Shown here piece after piece: positions 9,654 to 24,042 of a stretch of DNA of 64,000 nucleotides. The DNA is from Mesostigma viride. Its lineage: Eukaryota > Streptophyta > Mesostigmatophyceae > Mesostigmatales > Mesostigmataceae. Location of the stretch: positions 62,001-126,000 of the forward strand of contig RPFO01000197.1 in the NCBI GenBank assembly GCA_009746045.1, read 5' to 3'. Within the stretch, counting starts at the first letter, position 1; every line of letters begins with the position of its first letter. The position numbers and the translations under genes were made by a program. Under the pieces are notes generated by a model. The model searched no databases, had not been told where the DNA came from, and saw only the letters and a list, made by a program, of their open reading frames with translations.

Positions 9654-12600
9654 TAGCACATGTACATACACCATGCACGCAAGGGCCGGCATGCACAGAA
9701 ACGTACATACACCGCGCACGCAAGGGGCTGCTGCACACACACGTACACACACCATGCACGCACGGGGCGGCTGCACACACACGTACATCCACTGCGCACG
9801 CAAGGGGCGGCGACTGCACACACATGTACATAAACCATGCACGCAAGGGGCGGCTGCACACACATGTACATCCACCGCGCACGCAAGGGGCGAGTGCAAC
9901 ACATGTACATACACCGCGCACGCAAGGCGGCTGCACACACAGGTACATACACCGCGCACGCAAGGGGCGGCTGCACACGCACGTACATACACCGCGCACG
10001 CAAGGGGCGGCTGCACACACACGTACATCCACCGCGCACGCAAGGGGCAACTGCACACACATGTACACACACCGCGCACGCTTGGGGCAGCTGCACTCAC
10101 ATGTACACACACCGCGCACGCAAGGGCGGCTGCACACACACGTACATCCACCGCGCACGCAAGGGGCAACTGCACACACACGTACATCCACCGCGCACGC
10201 AAGGGGCGGCTGCACACACACGTACACACACCGCGCACGCAAGGGGCAACTGCACACACATGTACACACACCGCGCACGCTTGGGGCGGCTGCACACACA
10301 CGTACCTACACCGCGCACGCAAGGGGCGGCTGCACACACACGTACATACACCGCGCACGCAAGGGGCAACTGCACACACATGTACATACACCGCGCACGC
10401 AAGGGGCAACTGCACACACACGTACACACACCGCGCACGCAAGGGGCAACTGCACACACACGTACACACACCGCGCACGCTTGGGGCGGCTGCACACACA
10501 CGTACACACACCGCGCACGCAAGGACCGGCTCCACTCACATGTACATCCACCGCGCAACCACGGGGCGGCTGCACACACACGTACATACACCGCGCACGC
10601 AAGGGGCAACTGCACACACACTTACACACAAAGCACGCTTGGGGCGACGGCACACACACATGTACATACACCGCGCACGAAAGGGGTGGCTGCACACACA
10701 CGTACACACACCATGCACGCAAGGGGCGACTGCACGCACAGGTACACACACCATGCACGCAAGGCGGCTGCACACACACGTACATCCACCGCGCACGCAA
10801 GGGGCGGCTGCACACACATGTACATACACCGCGCACGCAAGGGGCGGCTGCACACACACTGTACACACACCGCGCACGCAAGGGGCGAGTGCACACACAC
10901 GTACACACACCGCGCACGCAAGGGGCGGCTGCACACACACGTACACACACCATGCACGCAATTGCCGGCATGCACACACACGTACATCACACCGCGCACG
11001 CAAGGGGCAACTGCACACACATGTACACACACTGCGCACGCTTGGGGCAGCTGCACTCACATGTACACACACCGCGCACGCTTGGGGCGGCTGCACACAC
11101 ACGTACATACACCGCGCACGCAAGGGACGGCTGCACACACACGTACATACACCGCGCACGCAAGGGGCAACTGCCCGCACATGTACATCCACCGCGCACG
11201 CAATTAAGGGACGGCTGCACACACACGTACATACACCGCGCACGCAAGGGGCAACGGCACTCACATGGACATACACCATGCACGCAAGGGGCGGCTGCAC
11301 ACACACGTACACACACCGCGCACGCAAGGGGCGGCTGCACACACACGTACACACACCATGCACGCAATTGCCGGCATGCACACACACGTACATCCACCGC
11401 GCACGCAAGGGGCAACTGCACACACATGTACACACACCGCGCACGCTTGGGGCAGCTGCACTCACATGTACATACTCCGCGCACGCTTGCACGCAAGGGC
11501 GGCTGCACACACACGTACATACACCGCGCACGCTTGGGGCGGCTGCGCACACACGTACCTACACTGCGCACGCAAGGGGCGGCTGCACACACACTTACAC
11601 ACAAAATGCACGCTTGGGGCGACGGCACTCACATGTACACACACCGCGCACGCTTGGGACAGCTGCACTCACATGTACACACACCGCGCACGCAAGGGGC
11701 GGCTGCACACACACGTACATCCACCGCGCACGCAAGGGGCAACTGCACACACACGTACATCCACCGCGCACGCAAGGGGCGGCTGCACACACACGTACAC
11801 ACACCGCGCACGCAAGGGGCAACTGCACACACATGTACACACACCGCGCACGCTTGGGGCGGCTGCACACACACGTACCTACACCGCGCACGCAAGGGGC
11901 GGCTGCACACACACGTACATACACCGCGCACGCAAGGGGCAACTGCACACACATGTACATACACCGCGCACGCAAGGGGCAACTGCACACACATGTACAC
12001 ACACCGCGCACGCAAGGGGCAACTGCACACACACGTACACACACCGCGCACGCTTGGGGCGGCTGCACACACACGTAAATACACCGCGCACGCAAGGGGC
12101 GGCTGCACACACACGTACATCCACCGCGCACGCAAGGGGCAACTGCACACACATGTACACACACCGCGCACGCAAGGGGCAACTGCACACACACGTACAC
12201 ACACCGCGCACGCAAGGGGCAACTGCACACACACGTACACACACCGCGCACGCTTGGGGCGGCTGCACACACACGTAAATACACCGCGCACGCAAGGGGC
12301 GGCTGCACACACACGTACATCCACCGCGCACGCAAGGGGCAACTGCACACACATGTACACACACCGCGCACGCAAGGGGCAACTGCACACACACGTACAC
12401 ACACCGCGCACGCTTGGGGCGGCTGCACACACACGTAAATACACCGCGCACGCAAGGACCGGCTCCACTCACATGTACATCCACCGCGCAACCACGGGGC
12501 GGCTGCACACACACGTACATACACCGCGCACGCAAGGGGCTGCTGCACACACACTTACACACAAAATGCACGCTTGGGGCGACGGCACTCACATGTACAT

Positions 12601-14884
12601 ACACCGCGCACGAAAGGGGTGGCTGCACACACACGTACACACACCATGCACGCAAGGAGCGACTTCACGCACAGGTACACACACCATGCACGCAAGGTTC
12701 GGCTGCACACACATGTACATCCACCGCGCACGCAAGGGGCGGCTGCACACACATGTACATACACCATGCACGCAAGGGGCGGCTGCACACACCTGTACAC
12801 ACACCGCGCACGCAAGGGGCGAGTGCACACACACGTACACACACCGCGCACGCAAGGGGCGGCTGCACACACACGTACACACACCATGCACGCAATTGCC
12901 GGCATGCACACACACGTACATCCACCGCGCACGCAAGGGGCAACTGCACACACATGTACACACACCGCGCACGCTTGGGGCAGCTGCACTCACATGTACA
13001 CACACCGCGCACGCTTGGGGCGGCTGCACACACACGTACATACACCGCGCACGCAAGGGACGGCTGCACACACACGTACATACACCGCGCACGCAAGGGG
13101 CAACTGCCCGCACATGTACATCCACCGCGCACGCAATTAAGGGACGGCTGCACACACACGTACATACACCGCGCACGCAAGGGGCAACGGCACTCACATG
13201 GACATACACCATGCACGCAAGGGGCGGCTGCACACACACGTACACACACCGCGCACGCAAGGGGCGGCTGCACACACACGTACACACACCATGCACGCAA
13301 TTGCCGGCTGCACACACACGTACATACACCGCGCACGCAAGGGGCTGCTGCACACACACTTACACACACAATGCACGCAATTAGGGGCGACGGCACTCAC
13401 ATGTACATACTCTTGGGCGGCTGCACACACACGTACACACACCATGCACGCAAGGGCCGGCATGCACACACAGTATACACACACCGCGCACGCAAGGGGC
13501 GGCTGCACACACACGTACATACACTGCGCACGCAAGGGGCTGCTGCACACACACTTACACTCACCATGCACGCAAGGGGCGGCTGCACACACACGTACAT
13601 ACACCGCGCACGCAAGGGACGGCTGCACACACACGTACATACACCGCGCACGCAAGGGGCAACTGCCCGCACATGTACATCCACCGCGCACGCAATTAAG
13701 GGACGGCTGCACACACACGTACATACACCGCGCACGCAAGGGGCAACGGCACTCACATGGACATACACCATGCACGCAAGGGGCGGCTGCACACACACGT
13801 ACACACACCGCGCACGCAAGGGGCGGCTGCACACACACGTACACACACCATGCACGCAATTGCCGGCATGCACACACACGTACATCCACCGCGCACGCAA
13901 GGGGCAACTGCACACACATGTACACACACCGCGCACGCTTGGGGCAGCTGCACTCACATGTACACACACCGCGCACGCTTGGGGCGGCTGCACACACACG
14001 TACATACACCGCGCACGCTTGGGGCGGCTGCGCACACACGTACCTACACCGCGCACGCAAGGGGCGGCTGCACACACACTTACACACAAAATGCACGCTT
14101 GGGGCGACGGCACTCACATGTACACACACCGCGCACGCTTGGGGCAGCTGCACTCACATGTACACACACCGCGCACGCAAGGGGCGGCTGCACACACACG
14201 TACATCCACCGCGCACGCAAGGGGCAACTGCACACACACGTACATCCACCGCGCACGCAAGGGGCGGCTGCACACACACGTACACACACCGCGCACGCAA
14301 GGGGCAACTGCACACACATGTACACACACCGCGCACGCTTGGGGCGGCTGCACACACACGTACCCACACCGCGCACGCAAGGGGCGGCTGCACACACACG
14401 TACATACACCGCGCACGCAAGGGGCAACTGCACACACATGTACATACACCGCGCACGCAAGGGGCAACTGCACACACATGTACACACACCGCGCACGCAA
14501 GGGGCAACTGCACACACACGTACACACACCGCGCACGCTTGGGGCGGCTGCACACACACGTAAATACACCGCGCACGCAAGGGGCGGCTGCACACACACG
14601 TACATCCACCGCGCACGCAAGGGGCAACTGCACACACATGTACACACACCGCGCACGCAAGGGGCAACTGCACACACACGTACACACACCGCGCACGCAA
14701 GGGGCAACTGCACACACACGTACACACACCGCGCACGCTTGGGGCGGCTGCACACACACGTAAATACACCGCGCACGCAAGGGGCGGCTGCACACACACG
14801 TACATCCACCGCGCACGCAAGGGGCAACTGCACACACATGTACACACACCGCGCACGCAAGGGGCAACTGCACACACACGTACA
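9654..14884. repeat. 40-bp satellite, block 1
   Basis: About 131 head-to-tail units of 40 bp. Each contains a GTACATACACC-like block, CGCGCACGCAAGG and a CTGCACACAC run. Recurrent variants replace AAGGGG with TTGGGG, GGCGGC with GGCAAC, or carry AATTGCCGGCATG. Variants are shared in the same order with other blocks, giving higher-order repeats. The unit has no stop codon in most frames, so meaningless frames of hundreds of codons cover both strands. The first units match those at 19495 and 56145. Confidence 0.95.
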
Positions 14885-15408
14885 TGTCTGAGGTTATGCC
14901 CACCTCTTGCCGTGTATTTATGCTAGGTAGTCTAGCCGTGTGCTATTCCAACTTATCGCATCACATTTTATAAAGTGGCGAGTGAGATATTTAGTGCCGA
15001 TGGTCCTATTCCGGCACTGAGCGTGCAATATGTGTGGCGATAATTAGAGTGGCCGTACCTATGTCCACGTCATGATGCGCCTGCACCTGTGCGCAGTACT
15101 TTCTAGAATGTGCACCGTATGCATGCATTCGACACCACTAGTGATGCTGACCTGTCATTTGTGCCAGCCGTTAGATTGTCGCCAAGGGTAGTGCCGACCC
15201 CATGCCACCGTGCATGATTTTAGGGTTGGCAACTCCACGAACTCTCCCCTTTTCCTTGCTAGCAAGTGACAATGTAGCAATTTAGGCTAATGGCTGCCCG
15301 ATGGCAAGGGCAATGCCATAGCCGTGCTGCCAATATGCGTTAATTAATTCTAATGAATTACGTCAATTATCATGTTGACCAAGTAACGCATTATACATAT
15401 TTTAAACA
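14885..15408 (+). repeat. left LTR of TRIM-like copy 1
   Basis: 524 bp, TG...CA, matching 16368-16891 throughout in direct comparison. It is followed without spacer by the primer-binding site. Confidence 0.92.
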
Positions 15409-15420
15409 TGGTATCGGAGC
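15409..15420 (+). other. primer-binding site, initiator tRNA-Met type
   Basis: TGGTATCGGAGC begins at the base after the left LTR. It is complementary to the 3' end of a plant-type initiator tRNA-Met apart from one base (TGGTATCAGAGC is usual). The same site lies at 32288-32299 in copy 2. Confidence 0.85.
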
Positions 15421-16367
15421 TGATGGTTCATGGTCTTTCAGCCTTTGCCTGGCGAGCATTATTTTCTTCCCACCTCGAGGACGAGGTGTGCTTGCATCGC
15501 CGGCACTTTCGTTGGAGTTTCGCCTTTGCGCGAGTCTGGCCACGGCCGTTGTAGTCCGCCAAGCCATTTACGAGGACAGCGCAGCTAGCACTTGGTGCCG
15601 CTGGCGTTGCTGCCAGCAGACCTGGATTCGGTGTGTTGCATATATTTGCGTAAAACAGATTCGTGAGCACACCCGCAGCTGCCAGTGTGCATGGTGTGCA
15701 AGCGTTGACGCTGGATGCCTGAAGTCCGTGTTTGGTTCTGGGCGGGGACAGCCAACTTTTTTATTTTTTCGACGACAGCAAATTTATTGTTCCGGATGCT
15801 GATTCCGCTGCTGGCACAGTGAGCCGTGAGGATTCAAGCCCATTTTCGCAGAGTCTACGAGCTGATATCGCCTTCTATGGCAAGCGGCATTGATCCGCTA
15901 GACTATTATACTCGACTTTTTATGTCGAGCGCCCAGTGCCTGCCCGAGAGCCACGTGCCGTGAGCCCAGTGCCGGGAGAGCCCGTAAGAGCCGCTGAGCC
16001 AGGAGCCGCCGAGCCAAGGAGCCTAGAGCCAAGAGCCAGGGGGTGTATGAGCCGAGCGCCTTTTGTCGAGATTTCGTTGATAATCAGTTTGGATTATTTA
16101 TGACCTGCCGGCCATTGTTTTTTGTCATAGTTGAGCTAGTCCTTTGTTGGCCGTTGACCTGAAAGGACCTTCTCCTTGAGGGGGGGTGCCTGATTCCCCA
16201 TCTTTCTTGCTGGTACTGAGTTTGAACCTCCTTATCCCCACCATGGTTAGCCGTGTAAGGGGGGTATGCCAGGGTGTTTTGTACCCGGCTATCCTACCTA
16301 GTTATTGAGGGGGGAGAGGAAGGAGTGTCATGTTTCTTTTGAGCACGCATGAGCTGTGCAAGGGGGG
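15421..16367 (+). other. interior of TRIM-like element, no recognisable gene
   Basis: About 950 bp with no protein signature. A GAGCC-rich stretch lies at about 15945-16045. The interior ends in the polypurine run AAGGGGGG at 16360-16367. Confidence 0.7.
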
Positions 16368-16891
16368 TGTCTGAGGTTATGCCCACCTCTTGCCGTGTAT
16401 TTATGCTAGGTAGTCTAGCCGTGTGCTATTCCAACTTATCGCATCACATTTTATAAAGTGGCGAGTGAGATATTTAGTGCCGATGGTCCTATTCCGGCAC
16501 TGAGCGTGCAATATGTGTGGCGATAATTAGAGTGGCCGTACCTATGTCCACGTCATGATGCGCCTGCACCTGTGCGCAGTACTTTCTAGAATGTGCACCG
16601 TATGCATGCATTCGACACCACTAGTGATGCTGACCTGTCATTTGTGCCAGCCGTTAGATTGTCGCCAAGGGTAGTGCCGACCCCATGCCACCGTGCATGA
16701 TTTTAGGGTTGGCAACTCCACGAACTCTCCCCTTTTCCTTGCTAGCAAGTGACAATGTAGCAATTTAGGCTAATGGCTGCCCGATGGCAAGGGCAATGCC
16801 ATAGCCGTGCTGCCAATATGCGTTAATTAATTCTAATGAATTACGTCAATTATCATGTTGACCAAGTAACGCATTATACATATTTTAAACA
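16368..16891 (+). repeat. right LTR of TRIM-like copy 1
   Basis: 524 bp and, as far as I can read, identical to the left LTR, so insertion was recent relative to the mutation rate. Satellite resumes at 16892 with the duplicated GTACA. Confidence 0.92.
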
Positions 16892-19800
16892 GTACACACA
16901 CCGCGCACGCTTGGGGCGGCTGCACACACACGTAAATACACCGCGCACGCAAGGACCGGCTCCACTCACATGTACATCCACCGCGCAACCACGGGGCGGC
17001 TGCACACACACGTACATACACCGCGCACGCAAGGGGCTGCTGCACACACACTTACACACAAAATGCACGCTTGGGGCGACGGCACTCACATGTACATACA
17101 CCGCGCACGAAAGGGGTGGCTGCACACACACGTACACACACCATGCACGCAAGGAGCGACTTCACGCACAGGTACACACACCATGCACGCAAGGTTCGGC
17201 TGCACACACATGTACATCCACCGCGCACGCAAGGGGCGGCTGCACACACATGTACATACACCATGCACGCAAGGGGCGGCTGCACACACCTGTACACACA
17301 CCGCGCACGCAAGGGGCGAGTGCACACACACGTACACACACCGCGCACGCAAGGGGCGGCTGCACACACACGTACACACACCATGCACGCAATTGCCGGC
17401 ATGCACACACACGTACATCCACCGCGCACGCAAGGGGCAACTGCACACACATGTACACACACCGCGCACGCTTGGGGCAGCTGCACTCACATGTACACAC
17501 ACCGCGCACGCTTGGGGCGGCTGCACACACACGTACATACACCGCGCACGCAAGGGACGGCTGCACACACACGTACATACACCGCGCACGCAAGGGGCAA
17601 CTGCCCGCACATGTACATCCACCGCGCACGCAATTAAGGGACGGCTGCACACACACGTACATACACCGCGCACGCAAGGGGCAACGGCACTCACATGGAC
17701 ATACACCATGCACGCAAGGGGCGGCTGCACACACACGTACACACACCGCGCACGCAAGGGGCGGCTGCACACACACGTACACACACCATGCACGCAATTG
17801 CCGGCTGCACACACACGTACATACACCGCGCACGCAAGGGGCTGCTGCACACACACTTACACACACAATGCACGCAATTAGGGGCGACGGCACTCACATG
17901 TACATACTCTTGGGCGGCTGCACACACACGTACACACACCATGCACGCAAGGGCCGGCATGCACACACAGTATACACACACCGCGCACGCAAGGGGCGGC
18001 TGCACACACACGTACATACACTGCGCACGCAAGGGGCTGCTGCACACACACTTACACTCACCATGCACGCAAGGGGCGGCTGCACACACACGTACATACA
18101 CCGCGCACGCAAGGGACGGCTGCACACACACGTACATACACCGCGCACGCAAGGGGCAACTGCCCGCACATGTACATCCACCGCGCACGCAATTAAGGGA
18201 CGGCTGCACACACACGTACATACACCGCGCACGCAAGGGGCAACGGCACTCACATGGACATACACCATGCACGCAAGGGGCGGCTGCACACACACGTACA
18301 CACACCGCGCACGCAAGGGGCGGCTGCACACACACGTACACACACCATGCACGCAATTGCCGGCATGCACACACACGTACATCCACCGCGCACGCAAGGG
18401 GCAACTGCACACACATGTACACACACCGCGCACGCTTGGGGCAGCTGCACTCACATGTACACACACCGCGCACGCTTGGGGCGGCTGCACACACACGTAC
18501 ATACACCGCGCACGCTTGGGGCGGCTGCACACACACGTACCTACACCGCGCACGCAAGGGGCGGCTGCACACACACTTACACACAAAATGCACGCTTGGG
18601 GCGACGGCACTCACATGTACACACACCGCGCACGCAAGGGGCGGCTGCACACACACGTACACACACCATGCACGCAATTGCCGGCATGCACACACACGTA
18701 CATCCACCGCGCACGCAAGGGGCAACTGCACACACATGTACACACACCGCGCACGCTTGGGGCAGCTGCACTCACATGTACACACACCGCGCACGCTTGG
18801 AGCGGCTGCACACACACGTACATACACCGCGCACGCAAGGGGCGGCTGCACACATACGTACCTACACCGCGCACGCAAGGGGCGGCTGCACACACACGTA
18901 CATACACCGCGCACGCAAGGACCGGCTCCACTCACATGTACATCCACCGCGCAACCACGGGGCGGCTGCACACACACGTACATACACCGCGCACGCAAGG
19001 GGCTGCTGCACACACACTTACACACAAAATGCACGCTTGGGGCGACGGCACTCACATGTACATACACCGCGCACGAAAGGGGTGGCTGCACACACACGTA
19101 CATCCACCGCGCACGCAAGGGGCGGCTGCACACACACATACATACACCATGCACGCAAGGGGCGAGTGCAAAAACATGTACATACGCCGCGCACGCAAGG
19201 GGCAACTGCCCACACATGGACATACACCATGCACGCAAGGGGCGGCTGCACACACATGTACATCCACCGCGCACGCAAGGGGCGAGTGCACACACACGTA
19301 CACACACCGCGCACGCAAGGGGCGGCTGCACACACACGTACACACACCATGCACGCAATTGCCGGCATGCACACACACGTACATACACCGCGCACGCAAG
19401 GGGCGAGTGCGCACACACGTACATACACCGCGCACGCAAGGGGGGGCTGCACACACACGTACATACACCGCGCACGCAAGGGGCCAGTGCAAGCACATGT
19501 ACATACACCATGCACGCAAGGGCCGGCATGCACAGAAACGTACATACACCGCGCACGCAAGGGGCTGCTGCACACACACGTACACACACCATGCACGCAC
19601 GGGGCGGCTGCACACACACGTACATCCACTGCGCACGCACGGGGCCGGCGACTGCACACACATGTACATAAACCATGCACGCAAGGGGCGGCTGCACACA
19701 CATGTACATCCACCGCGCACGCAAGGGGCGAGTGCAAACACATGTACATACACCGCGCACGCAAGGACAAGGATGCACACACATGTACATACACCGCGCA

Positions 19801-22800
19801 CGCAAGGGGCGGCTGCACACGCACGTACATACACCGCGCACGCAAGGGGCGGCTGCACACACACGTACATCCACCGCGCACGCAAGGGGCAACTGCACAC
19901 ACATGTACACACACCGCGCACGCTTGGGGCAGCTGCACTCACATGTACACACACCGCGCACGCAAGGGGCGGCTGCACACACACGTACATCCACCGCGCA
20001 CGCAAGGGGCAACTGCACACACACGTACATCCACCGCGCACGCAAGGGGCGGCTGCACACACACGTACACACACCGCGCACGCAAGGGGCAACTGCACAC
20101 ACATGTACACACACCGCGCACGCTTGGGGCGGCTGCACACACACGTACCTACACCGCGCACGCAAGGGGCGGCTGCACACACACGTACATACACCGCGCA
20201 CGCAAGGGGCAACTGCACACACATGTACATACACCGCGCACGCAAGGGGCAACTGCACACACATGTACACACACCGCGCACGCAAGGGGCAACTGCACAC
20301 ACACGTACACACACCGCGCACGCTTGGGGCGGCTGCACACACACGTAAATACACCGCGCACGCAAGGGGCGGCTGCACACACACGTACATCCACCGCGCA
20401 CGCAAGGGGCAACTGCACACACATGTACACACACCGCGCACGCAAGGGGCAACTGCACACACACGTACACACACCGCGCACGCTTGGGGCGGCTGCACAC
20501 ACACGTAAATACACCGCGCACGCAAGGACCGGCTCCACTCACATGTACATCCACCGCGCAACCACGGGGCGGCTGCACACACACGTACATACACCGCGCA
20601 CGCAAGGGGCTGCTGCACACACACTTACACACAAAATGCACGCTTGGGGCGACGGCACTCACATGTACATACACCGCGCACGAAAGGGGTGGCTGCACAC
20701 ACACGTACACACACCATGCACGCAAGGAGCGACTTCACGCACAGGTACACACACCATGCACGCAAGGTTCGGCTGCACACACATGTACATCCACCGCGCA
20801 CGCAAGGGGCGGCTGCACACACATGTACATACACCATGCACGCAAGGGGCGGCTGCACACACCTGTACACACACCGCGCACGCAAGGGGCGAGTGCACAC
20901 ACACGTACACACACCGCGCACGCAAGGGGCGGCTGCACACACACGTACACACACCATGCACGCAATTGCCGGCATGCACACACACGTACATCCACCGCGC
21001 ACGCAAGGGGCAACTGCACACACATGTACACACACCGCGCACGCTTGGGGCAGCTGCACTCACATGTACACACACCGCGCACGCTTGGGGCGGCTGCACA
21101 CACACGTACATACACCGCGCACGCTTGGGGCGAGTGCGCACACACGTACATACACCGCGCACGCAAGGGGGGGCTGCACACACACGTACATACACCGCGC
21201 ACGCAAGGGGCCAGTGCAAGCACATGTACATACACCATGCACGCAAGGGCCGGCATGCACAGAAACGTACATACACCGCGCACGCAAGGGGCTGCTGCAC
21301 ACACACGTACACACACCATGCACGCACGGGGCGGCTGCACACACATGTACATCCACCGCACACGCAAGGGGCGGCTGCACACACATGTACATCCACCGCG
21401 CACGCAAGGGGCGAGTGCACACACACGTACACACACCGCGCACGCAAGGGGCGGCTGCACACACACGTACACACACCATGCACGCAATTGCCGGCATGCA
21501 CACACACGTACATACACCGCGCACGCAAGGGGCGAGTGCGCACACACGTACATACACCGCGCACGCAAGGGGGGGCTGCACACACACGTACATACACCGC
21601 GCACGCAAGGGGCCAGTGCAAGCACATGTACATACACCATGCACGCAAGGGCCGGCATGCACAGAAACGTACATACACCGCGCACGCAAGGGGCTGCTGC
21701 ACACACACGTACACACACCATGCACGCACGGGGCGGCTGCACACACACGTACATCCACTGCGCACGCACGGGGCCGGCGACTGCACACACATGTACATAA
21801 ACCATGCACGCAAGGGGCGGCTGCACACACATGTACATCCACCGCGCACGCAAGGGGCGAGTGCAAACACATGTACATACACCGCGCACGCAAGGACAAG
21901 GATGCACACACATGTACATACACCGCGCACGCAAGGGGCGGCTGCACACGCACGTACATACACCGCGCACGCAAGGGGCGGCTGCACACACACGTACATC
22001 CACCGCGCACGCAAGGGGCAACTGCACACACATGTACACACACCGCGCACGCTTGGGGCAGCTGCACTCACATGTACACACACCGCGCACGCAAGGGGCG
22101 GCTGCACACACACGTACATCCACCGCGCACGCAAGGGGCAACTGCACACACACGTACATCCACCGCGCACGCAAGGGGCGGCTGCACACACACGTACACA
22201 CACCGCGCACGCAAGGGGCAACTGCACACACATGTACACACACCGCGCACGCTTGGGGCGGCTGCACACACACGTACCTACACCGCGCACGCAAGGGGCG
22301 GCTGCACACACACGTACATACACCGCGCACGCAAGGGGCAACTGCACACACATGTACATACACCGCGCACGCAAGGGGCAACTGCACACACATGTACACA
22401 CACCGCGCACGCAAGGGGCAACTGCACACACACGTACACACACCGCGCACGCTTGGGGCGGCTGCACACACACGTAAATACACCGCGCACGCAAGGGGCG
22501 GCTGCACACACACGTACATCCACCGCGCACGCAAGGGGCAACTGCACACACATGTACACACACCGCGCACGCAAGGGGCAACTGCACACACACGTACACA
22601 CACCGCGCACGCTTGGGGCGGCTGCACACACACGTAAATACACCGCGCACGCAAGGGGTGGCTGCACACACACGTACATCCACCGCGCACGCAAGGGGCG
22701 GCTGCACACACACGTACATACACCGCGCACGCTTGGGGCGGCTGCACACACACGTACCTACACCGCGCACGCAAGGGGCGGCTGCACACATACGTATACC

Positions 22801-23366
22801 TACACCGCGCACGCAAGGGGCGACTGCACACACATGTACATCCACCGCGCACGCAAGGGCCGGCTGCACACACACGTACACACACCATGCACGCAAGGGC
22901 CGGCTGCACACACACGTACATACACCGCGCACGCTTGGGGCGGCTGCACACACACGTACACACACCGCGCACGCAAGGGGCAGCTGCACACACACGTACA
23001 TACACCATGCACGCAAGGGGCTGCACACACACTTACACACACCTTGCACGCAAGGGCCGGCATGCACACACACCGGCATACACCGCGCACGCAAGGGGCG
23101 GCTGCACACACGTACATACACCGCGCACGCAAGGGGCGAGTGCACACACACGTACACACACCGCGCACGCAAGGGGCGGCTGCACACACACGTACACACA
23201 CCATGCACGCAATTGCCGGCATGCACACGCACGTACATCCACTGCGCACGCAAGGGGCAACTGCACACACATGTACACACGCTTGGGGCGGCTGCACTCA
23301 CATGTACACACACCGCGCACGCAAGGGCCGGCTGCACACACACGTACATCCACCGCGCACGCAAGG
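16892..23366. repeat. 40-bp satellite, block 2
   Basis: About 162 units. From 16892 to 23366 it is matched at a constant offset of 16,879 then 16,878 bp by 33771-40244. The one-base step comes from a G-run near 19440. It ends at the CAAGG target site of the palindromic element. Confidence 0.95.
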
Positions 23367-23572
23367 AGTTACGTTAAATAGTGTCGGAACCTTTTGCCGC
23401 CTGAGGCAAATCGGTCCGTAACACTATTTTGCCCGGAATAACCACTTCCGAGCACCCAAGTTAATTCGGCCGAATTAACTTGGGTGCTCGGAAGTGGTTA
23501 TTCCGGGCAAAATAGTGTTACGGACCGATTTGCCTCAGGCGGCAAAAGGTTCCGACACTATTTAACGTAACT
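23367..23572. repeat. 206-bp palindrome, block P1
   Basis: Two 103-bp arms meet at GG|CC (23469/23470) with no spacer, and I see no mismatch. The left arm forms the element's terminus. Confidence 0.93.
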
Positions 23573-23704
23573 AAAACCTGGCCTCGTGGAGGGGGGACGA
23601 AGAGCCCGAGACATCCGCCTAGGCCGCTGAGCACGCACCACTAAATGCGCCGGAGCTGCCTCAGTGAGGATTCGAACCCCTGACCTCCAAGGTGCACAGG
23701 TTTT
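23573..23704 (-). other. 132-bp tRNA-like module, reversed copy 1
   Basis: On the minus strand it reads AAAACCTG..., then CAGGGGTTCGAATCCTCACT, a match to the Pol III B-box consensus GGTTCGANNCC set in a T-arm-like hairpin. It ends in a four-T run (CCAGGTTTT) that could stop Pol III. No A box or anticodon arm is recognisable inside the module. Confidence 0.55.
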
Positions 23705-23910
23705 AGTTACGTTAAATAGTGCCGGAACCTTTTGCCGCCTGAGGCAAATCGGTCCGTAACACTATTTTGCCCGGAATAACCACTTCCGAGCACCCAAGTT
23801 CATTCGGCCGAATTAACTTGGGTGCTCGGAAGTGGTTATTCCGGGCAAAATAGTGTTACGGACCGATTTGCCTCAGGCGGCAAAAGGTTCCGACACTATT
23901 TAACGTAACT
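23705..23910. repeat. 206-bp palindrome, block P2
   Basis: Same palindrome as P1, with a substitution near the centre (TTCATTCGG on the left) and one near the left end (GTGCCGG for GTGTCGG). Confidence 0.9.
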
Positions 23911-24042
23911 AAAACCTGGCCTCGTGGAGGGGGGACGAAGAGCCCGAGACATCCGCCTAGGCCGCTGAGCACGCACCACTAAATGCGCCGGAGCTGCCTC
24001 AGTGAGGATTCGAACCCCTGACCTCCAAGGTGCACAGGTTTT
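23911..24042 (-). other. 132-bp tRNA-like module, reversed copy 2
   Basis: Same sequence and orientation as 23573-23704, with the B-box-like GGTTCGAATCC on the minus strand. Confidence 0.55.

Larger units (their letters stand above)
14885..16891 (+). mobile_element. non-autonomous LTR retrotransposon (TRIM-like), copy 1
   Basis: The 2007-bp element has two 524-bp LTRs that I read as identical, both starting TGTCTGAGG and ending TTTTAAACA. The primer-binding site TGGTATCGGAGC follows the left LTR directly, and a purine run AAGGGGGG precedes the right one. It is flanked by the 5-bp target duplication GTACA (14880-14884 and 16892-16896). The 959-bp interior has no gag or pol; a 149-codon frame at 15353-15802 straddles the LTR end and resembles nothing known. 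It must depend on another element's proteins. Orientation is from primer site to purine run. Confidence 0.92.

Noticed and set aside
9654-14884. CRISPR array
   Set aside because: Units are contiguous 40-bp tandem copies with graded variants, no unique spacers, no cas genes, and eukaryotic context.
15353-15802. 149-codon frame across the left LTR end of the TRIM-like element
   Set aside because: It runs through the LTR edge and primer-binding site and has no domain or biased composition expected of gag or pol.
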